A stretch of DNA of 64,000 nucleotides from Siphonodentalium dalli (taxonomy: Eukaryota; Mollusca; Scaphopoda; Gadilida; Siphonodentaliidae), in contig CP136067.1 of assembly GCA_032622095.1 (NCBI GenBank), positions 82,860,705 through 82,924,704 on the forward strand. The letters are read 5' to 3'. A program made the translations under genes and the position numbers. The notes under the pieces were generated by a model. That model was not told the DNA's origin and did not search any database. It was given only the letters and a program-made list of their open reading frames with translations. Below are positions 57,537 through 64,000 of this stretch, piece after piece (within the stretch, counting starts at the first letter, position 1; each line of letters begins with the position of its first letter).

Positions 57537-57662
57537 TCGGCCGCAATAAGTAGAACGCTGCCCGCGTCATAAGTAACAAAAAGTCGGCCAATAAGTAGAA
57601 AACGCGGCCAATAAGTAACAAAAAGTCGGCCAATAAGTAGAAAACGCGGCCAATAAGTCAAG
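57537..57662. repeat. Short tandem repeat, CGGCCAATAAGTA unit
   Basis: Five copies of (C/T)GGCCAATAAGTA(G/A)(A/C)AAA with a 22-23-bp period alternating AACG and AGTC linkers. Confidence 0.88.
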
Positions 57663-57997
57663 GTAACGTAAATTACGTCATACGTAATTAGCTCGATCGG
57701 CAAAGAATATTGGGTCGATGGAAGATAGACTGCAGTTGATTTCGGATGATTACGGACAGTCACAGTTTTTGGGAGTAAATATACATGTACGTGGATGAAC
57801 TACATGTATGCGTATCAATACCATTCCCAGTGGAAACTGACAGTACTGTAAAATCGCTGCAAGTTCTTTACTAAGTTCACAAGAATAAAAATTGCTGGAA
57901 TAATTTTTAATTTAATAAAACACACAATGGTATTATCTATGTTAATATATTCATCCTGTGAAACAATTATTGCCATTGTTGCTAATTAATAAAATAC

Positions 57998-58121
57998 TTA
58001 TTAATTGGTTGTTTCCACATTGACCGAGTTATGAGGCCTCGGTCTGTCGAATTAGCCTTCGGCCTGCGGCCGAAGGCCAATACGACAAACCTCGGCCAAT
58101 ATGGAAACAACCAATTAATAA
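57998..58121. repeat. Hairpin element, 124 bp
   Basis: Outer arms TTATTAATTGGTTGTTTCCA and TGGAAACAACCAATTAATAA are perfect 20-bp complements. The centre is GCCTTCGGC-CTGCG-GCCGAAGGC. CGAGG and CCTCGG blocks pair imperfectly between. It resembles small foldback MITEs. Confidence 0.9.
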
Positions 58122-60589
58122 CATATAATATCGCTTTGATAATGTTTCGGAAACGCGTTATATATCAGGTGGTCTTGTACGAATTGGCCTGAAATTTTAA
58201 GTGTCGTATTAAGATGTGTCTCAGAACATGATTCAAAATTGGGCGCAATCGGACGTGGGGTGATCTACTTTTAAAGACGTCAAAATCGTGACAGATAACC
58301 CCCCCCCCCCCCCCCCGCGCACACGCACGTACACAGACAAACACTTGACTTTTATATTGCTATATATAGGTCATATTTCCAACTTTGGAGCTGTGAAATT
58401 CCATTAGCAAACTCGCATTAGTATATGTTTGCCTAATTTGCCGGACACCGTATCAACTGAGCTAGTTACCAAGGATCAAACACACATGTATATACATCAT
58501 GTTGGATAATTATATAACTGTAACCTTTATTAACTTCTGGTTCCGTATATAAGCCAAGCTTGCATGTGGTTGGTCATCATTTCTCTGCCAGCAGCCACAT
58601 TGACAATCGTTTATAACTACTCAATAATCTCACCTATTGGAGAGTATCCACTATCGTAACGTGAGTAATGGTAATACTGATCGCGGACATGGTGTAACTA
58701 ACATGCAAGTATACCTTCAATGTCAAAGGTATACTATTGAGGATCTGCCACACGTACGTTCGATTTGTAACGTGTATTACAATAGTATTATACTATGGAT
58801 AGGCACTTAGCGGGAAAATCCATGTGACATTACGGCGCCAACACTACACGGTTTTCACATCGCGAACGTCTAGGGCAACTTGTAAATAATAGACGAATCA
58901 GAGAAGGCGAGACAATTATATGCTGTAAATTGTCACCATGTGCACATCCATATATTATCAGTATCATTATGATTGATACATGCATGTTGAATTTCCGTTC
59001 TGTTCCAACCACGACATGCGAGTACAGAAAGCCGCAATTGGCTTCAATCAAATTAAAATCATTCCGCGGCGGCAAATCTCTGTCTGCAGAGCGCTGATCG
59101 GCCATTTGGTTAACATAAGATAGGATTACTCCTCTTCGCTACATGTTTCGTAGATGCTAGACGATGACACAAAACTTCTGATCGGTTACGTGCAGGCGTC
59201 ATTGTGACGCGAGTCAGGTGACTTTTGTTGGCACACGTTACGAGTTACACGTATACGTGTTTCTGATCCTGGCTATATATTATCACATAGCGTGAATGTA
59301 TCATACAGTACCAAATGGCTTCACATAAACAAATAAAGGACCGACAATCTCTCCACATGCAACTTCCGGCATCGATATTTGGTTAATAAATTAAGCTTGA
59401 CTCTACACTCTCTCAAGGGCAAAGGGGGTAAACGTTCCTTTATCAATACACACTGTAACGATTCATGTCATGTATCGCGCGTGTATTCTATTTGTGCATT
59501 TCCTGCTGCTTAGTTTTGGACTTTCATTTACAACGTGTCATTGTGTACTAGCTCGTTGACACAATGTGGTTATATGTCCTTTATTATTAGGCATTGTAAT
59601 ATTTCATGACATGCAACGTGCGTACGTATACAATCTATTGATGCATTTGAGGCATGTCCTATTGACGTGAAGCACGGTGTCATCTTGACAGGACAGATCA
59701 ATGCACAATTAGAAATAACTCATCTTCGTGTAACAAGATTAAAATAACATTAGTGGTCATTTATGGCTCACGGGAGCATGTAATCGATTGGCACACAAGG
59801 ATCATCGAATGGAAATTATAAATGACCACGTGATGCCGGTCTCAGATAACTGCTGAATATTTCTAGCTCTGTCCTGTTCTAAATTGCAAGACAAGACGTC
59901 TTAGATAGAGAAACTTGGTTACAACGAATTGGTTCCATTTGCGTATTCGTTACTATCTCTTGATACAGGTAAGAGCAAAATAATTAATTTGTTTGTAGCG
60001 ATGTAAGCAAAAAACAGTCTTTTATATTGTAATTGAAATAATAATATACAATATATAGAACATAATTTGAAATTTCAAGTCATGTGACACATGTCGTTGT
60101 TTTATATTTTTGTTTCGGTTTATCACGACACTCAACTGGCGGGTGACTATAATTTACTATAATTGAAGAGAGTGACATGTAGAACGGAAATATGATTCTT
60201 AAGGGAGCACGCTCGATTATCCAAATATCTCAATCAGTTTATTTTCTCATAAACCTATACATACATAGGTATGGCCAAATTAAGAAATAATATTTTAATC
60301 ACAAGCAATCAATCCACGGTACACTATCAACCAATTGGTCATCACACGTTTAGCCATTACGGTTATGTCTCGATAACCTTAATGTCTTGACTGCTTTCCA
60401 CTACAGCAGCATCGAGTGATGGACCACACCTACATAATACATGTATCGTTTGTTGAAACGCATAAACACCTTGATCTGGAACTCCAGTCTAACCTCAATT
60501 GGAATGTCCATACTGACGGCCTGGTTAAGCGGATTGCATTTCGTCTAGCTCAACTAAGGCGTATGACGTACCAGGAACATGACTTCTTA
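58122..60589. other. Intergenic, no gene seen
   Basis: A C16-18 homopolymer at 58299-58316. Otherwise unassigned AT-rich DNA without recognisable coding or element ends. Confidence 0.45.
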
Positions 60590-60700
60590 TAATACTCGGT
60601 TATAACCGAAATGTTTGAACACAATTTTCTATAACGCATATAATTTGTCTTCAAACTTTTCGGTTATAACCTTAATTGAACCAAGAGTTATTTCTTTAAT
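60590..60700. repeat. Hairpin family, decayed copy
   Basis: CGGTTATAACCGAAATGTTTGAAC at the left and CTTCAAACTTTTCGGTTATAACC at the right are complementary, followed by TTAATTGAACCAAGAGTTAT. Same family as 62911-63050, which is better preserved. Confidence 0.75.
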
Positions 60701-61212
60701 AATCTGAGTTGCTTGAGTATTTTCCGTACAGTCTGCCAACCAATCAACCAAGAAATATAGAATCGAGTGATATGAGCACACCTCTATACAAGAGAACCAT
60801 AATCAGAAATGGTAACGCCCTCAAGATCATATTATTAGCCATAAATATAAATTATAATATAAAATATATTGGTTACATGAATTCCGTTAAAACAACTAAT
60901 CCTTCAAATTATTACAAAAAACTACGGCTTATTACTGCAGGTTTCTCATTCACCACACCAGAAAGCTTCTAAATTCGGATAAAAAATCGGAGGCATTGTG
61001 TTCCCGCCAAGAGTGCATGGCCCAGCCATTATTCATACTTAATCATCGAAAGCAATTAACGCGATCATAATAGTTACATACTGCAACTATAAGACACCCA
61101 GCGAATACACACCCCACGAAAACCCGAAATGTGTTGTCCTGCGAGAAATCCCATCGCTATAGGTCAATTTGACACGGCCAGATTAGACTTCCTACAATAT
61201 CCTAAAACAATA

Positions 61213-61703
61213 AAGCTTCTCAAATCATCGGCATAGTCAAAAGAACTTTCACGAACTTGGACATCGACACTTTCTAATCGCTCTACATAAGCATGGTCAG
61301 AAGTATCATCGAATACTGTAACTCTGCATGGAGTCCACATCACAAATATAAAAGCATTGTGTTAGAGATATACAAAGAAAAGCAACGAAACTAGTTCGTC
61401 AAATCAAAACTCTACCGAGACCGAATAATAAGGCTCAATCTGATGTCTTTAAAATATCGAATATTTAGAGGAGATCTTATCGAGATATATAAACTGTTGA
61501 ATGGTCATTACAATACCAATGCATGTGACCTATTAGAAAGACATGCATCAGGAAGAACAAGAGGACATAACAAAAAGCTACAGATGCCCATTGTTAACAA
61601 GGCCATATGAAAATATTTCTTCAATCAGAGGGTGGTAAATAGCTGGAACTCTCTGTCAGACTTCGCTGTTGAGGCTCCAACACTCGATCAATTCAAAATA
61701 TAG
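61213..61703 (+). pseudogene. L2/CR1-like LINE C-terminal pseudogene
   Basis: Frames give KASQIIGIVKRTFTNLDIDTF, SIIEYCNSAWSPHHKYKSIV, LNLMSLKYRIFRGDLIEIYK, LLNG, SGRTRGHNKKLQMPIVNKAI, a TGA, and KYFFNQRVVNSWNSLSDFAV then FKI before a stop at 61701. EYxNxxWSP, L-SL-YRR-RGDLIE-YK, TRGH and FFxQRVVNxWNSL are the ordered blocks after the reverse transcriptase of L2/CR1-type LINEs. At least one frameshift (about 61385) and two stops show it is dead. The upstream sequence 60700-61200 is not recognisable as LINE. Confidence 0.82.
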
Positions 61704-61863
61704 TTGCATAGACTCATTCTTCTATTATATAAGATACGAGTTCGACGACAAGTAATATGTTCAAGTGACTCACAAGTAAATATCGAATGACGATACATAT
61801 ATTTGTAAACAAGCATTGCAAATAATGTTATTGGGACGAAAACTCGCAAGACTTGTTCCGTAT

Positions 61864-61903
61864 TATGATGATGATGATGATGATGATGTCGATGATGATG
61901 AAC
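61864..61903. repeat. (GAT)n microsatellite
   Basis: GATGAT run with one GTC interruption, about 160 bp after the LINE stop; may be the end of its 3' UTR. Confidence 0.9.
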
Positions 61904-62910
61904 GATGATATGATTGATAGAACAAACCACTATTATGATGATCGTGTCGTTATTTGTTTAAAATACGTATCAATTGACATATACGAACCCGTTCCCTAAT
62001 TAAAATCAACATATTTCGACAACTTTAGGGGACTTCCGCGAATTCGGGGACTTCCGCAAATAGTCCGCAAATAGCGACCCACTGCGAATGGAAAACCCCA
62101 TTATCTATTTATAAAATACGCAGCAAACCACAGCTTTCTAAAATCTGTAGAACAGTATACACCGGGGGCGTTAATAATATACACCGCACGCCTCAATGAA
62201 CGTCTCAATCAAAATGTAGCTTTATACTTAATGCGTTAATTTTATGCTGAGCCGTCAATGTAATGATAAAGAATAAGGCACGTCAAAGCGGTTTAGTGAT
62301 GGGATTGTATTGTGTAGGATAGATTGTTTTCATTTAAAACATTTCTCCAATAAATTGGGCTGAAATCTAAGATGGCTGTTGGTGGCCACGTTTTCAACGA
62401 ATTTCGGACAAAAATATGGCTCCCACCTAGAGGCCACCCCGAAGTACCATGTGGAGTTCAGGTCATGATCGGGTGAGTTATGTGGCCTGTGATGTGCGCC
62501 AAACTGTTGATGGAGCACGCACGCACGTACAACGGGCGGACGACGGACGCCAACCCATAGCAATAGCAGTGAGCTAAAATGTACATGGAAACTATTTGCT
62601 ACTTTCTACGATTTAAAAGGAAATATGACTCATCTGTACTGCTAACCGTGCTAAGTACATGTACCCACATAAACAACAAATCTCGTGCTAACATTTGCCA
62701 AGAAAAGAAACTAACAAAAGTCGGAATGTATACAATGTTATCACTTGCCACTATCCTTTGATCTGTCAATAATTAGAGATCTGATTGACAGTGCGTCATT
62801 TTCAACTTCATGGATTGTTCTGTTCGGAAATAATATCAGTGTATCGCTCGTTTCACTTCTATCTTATATTTATGGTGGTTCTACTGTGAATGGCGGATTT
62901 AATTATAAGA
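61904..62910. other. Intergenic, no gene seen
   Basis: Short duplications only (GGGGACTTCCGC twice, 62029-62060). No gene. Confidence 0.45.
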
Positions 62911-63050
62911 TGTAACCCTTGTTTGGATTAAGGTTATGAGTTATATCCGCAAAGTTTGAAAACAAATGTTCTATAGCTCACTAAGTTATAGAATTTGTCA
63001 TCAAACTTTTCGGTTATAACAGCATAACCTTAATCGAAACAAGAGTTATT
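62911..63050. repeat. Hairpin, about 65-bp arms
   Basis: Left TAACCCTTGTTTGGATTAAG through CAAAGTTTGAAAACAAATG pairs with right CATCAAACTTTTCGG through AACCTTAATCGAAACAAGAG TTA. Arms are about 80-85% complementary. Second copy of the family seen at 60590-60700. Confidence 0.85.
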
Positions 63051-64000
63051 TCTTAAAGGGTAGTAATTTAAACTTCGAACAGTATCAAAGTTATTTAGCA
63101 GCTTCACCGAGACATTTATGTTGTGCGCCCGAGAGGAAACAGGTCTCCACCTCTTCTTTAAATGTTTTCGATTTATAGTAGAATAAAATTGTTCTTTACC
63201 AGTTCAATAATGATGTGAATAATCCACATAAAATGTACCACACAAAACCTGGGCCAGTTTAACGAATCAAGGCCGGTTGTTGAACTTATTACCTGAATAT
63301 ATCCTATGGGAACTACTCGTTAATGAGTATTTAGTACAGAAAGGGAAATAGTATACATGTTAATGAATGCCTAAACCATTTGTTTGCCGTACATGGAGAG
63401 TTTGAGGTCACGATCGGGTGATCAACGTTTCAACATTTTCCCAAATATAAGTTGCTCACAAGACTTATTTCAAAATTATAACAAACTGGACATTACTTTT
63501 GAAGACAATATATACTATACTGGTGATAATAATAGATCCGTTTCTAAAATCTGATCGTAGTCATACTTCGGTGGGATTCTTATGCAGGAAATGGAAATAC
63601 ACATAGACATTAAAATTATGATCTAGTATACAAACTTCGTTATCAATTGACCATAATCCGTTCGGTAGGATTAATTATGGTAGAAAATATCGGCTAATAT
63701 AAATTATTTGATTGACAGTTGTAGAAATGTCCATTGGTTTGCAGATGTCGCTTTATTTCAGGCTGATTTAATGCTTGAATAAAAGGTCAGCAGACCACAG
63801 TGTCCCCCGAAAACGTGGCAAGTCGATGCCGCTTTGTTAAAGAAAAAGGTTAATAACTCCTAAATTTTTTTTTCTCCCATTATCTATATACATGTTGCAC
63901 ATCTCCAATATGTGGGTAACAATACTCTGAAGTTTCAAATCTCTACGATCAAAACTGCAGGAGGAGTTGATTACACCATGAAGATACCCTCATACAGAAA
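63051..64000. other. Intergenic, no gene seen
   Basis: Contains a single arm related to the 23.3-kb hairpin at about 63689-63722. Nothing else recognised up to the window edge. Confidence 0.5.

Noticed and set aside
58299-58316. Poly-C run as a structural element
   Set aside because: A simple homopolymer with uncertain length; likely slippage or sequencing variation.

Overview
The window looks like repeat-dense, AT-rich nuclear DNA of a lophotrochozoan animal, most likely a mollusc. The host genes are a divergent single-exon Cys-loop (nicotinic-receptor-like) channel and its broken paralogue. Almost everything else is transposon sequence: LINE-type retrotransposons with CCHC-like C-termini, a Penelope-type GIY-YIG fragment, a tRNA-derived SINE with an (AATC)n tail, Helitron-like ends, and several families of small TTAA-flanked inverted-repeat elements. 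The phylum is inferred from this repeat mix and from the known expansion of intronless nicotinic receptors in molluscs. No prokaryotic features, CRISPR arrays, rRNA or convincing tRNA genes were seen.

Layout. 0-11 kb: tandem duplications (about 332, 710 and 63 bp periods), a Helitron-like 3' end, and a TTAA element with its own terminal repeat. 11.3-13.9 kb: two nearly identical 500-bp elements in inverted orientation around a LINE tail and a palindrome-bearing TTAA element. 16.2-18.8 kb: a hairpin, a palindromic minisatellite and the intact channel gene (minus strand). 20-22 kb: a Penelope GIY-YIG remnant beside a 1.2-kb inverted-repeat structure. 23-29 kb: a 57-bp-arm hairpin, a third 500-bp element, two TTAA elements carrying 67-bp palindromes, and a 5'-truncated LINE between identical 95-bp direct repeats. 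31.2-37.1 kb: a nearly full-length LINE (minus) with an SGNH-hydrolase ORF1 and an endonuclease/reverse transcriptase ORF2 broken by small lesions. 38.5-40.1 kb: another palindrome element, the SINE and a 100-bp-arm hairpin.

40.6-43.2 kb: the second channel gene (plus strand). A 1561-bp element with perfect 12-bp terminal inverted repeats and TTAA at both ends sits inside its coding sequence just after the signal-peptide region. Collapsing the two TTAA copies to one restores the frame exactly. Two further lesions (a 1-nt and an about 53-nt loss) make it a pseudogene. 44.9-47.7 kb: Helitron-like units, two of them head to tail, carrying a 130-bp minisatellite. 49.2-52.4 kb: one degraded LINE copy split by a 2.37-kb composite bounded by two copies of the same small element. 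53-64 kb: more LINE relics, including an in-frame junction of two LINE types, hairpins and microsatellites.

There is no operon-like organisation. The genes share a locus through duplication and repeated transposition. The most informative structures are the nested insertions, because flanking reading frames or duplicated target sites let their boundaries be read to the base.
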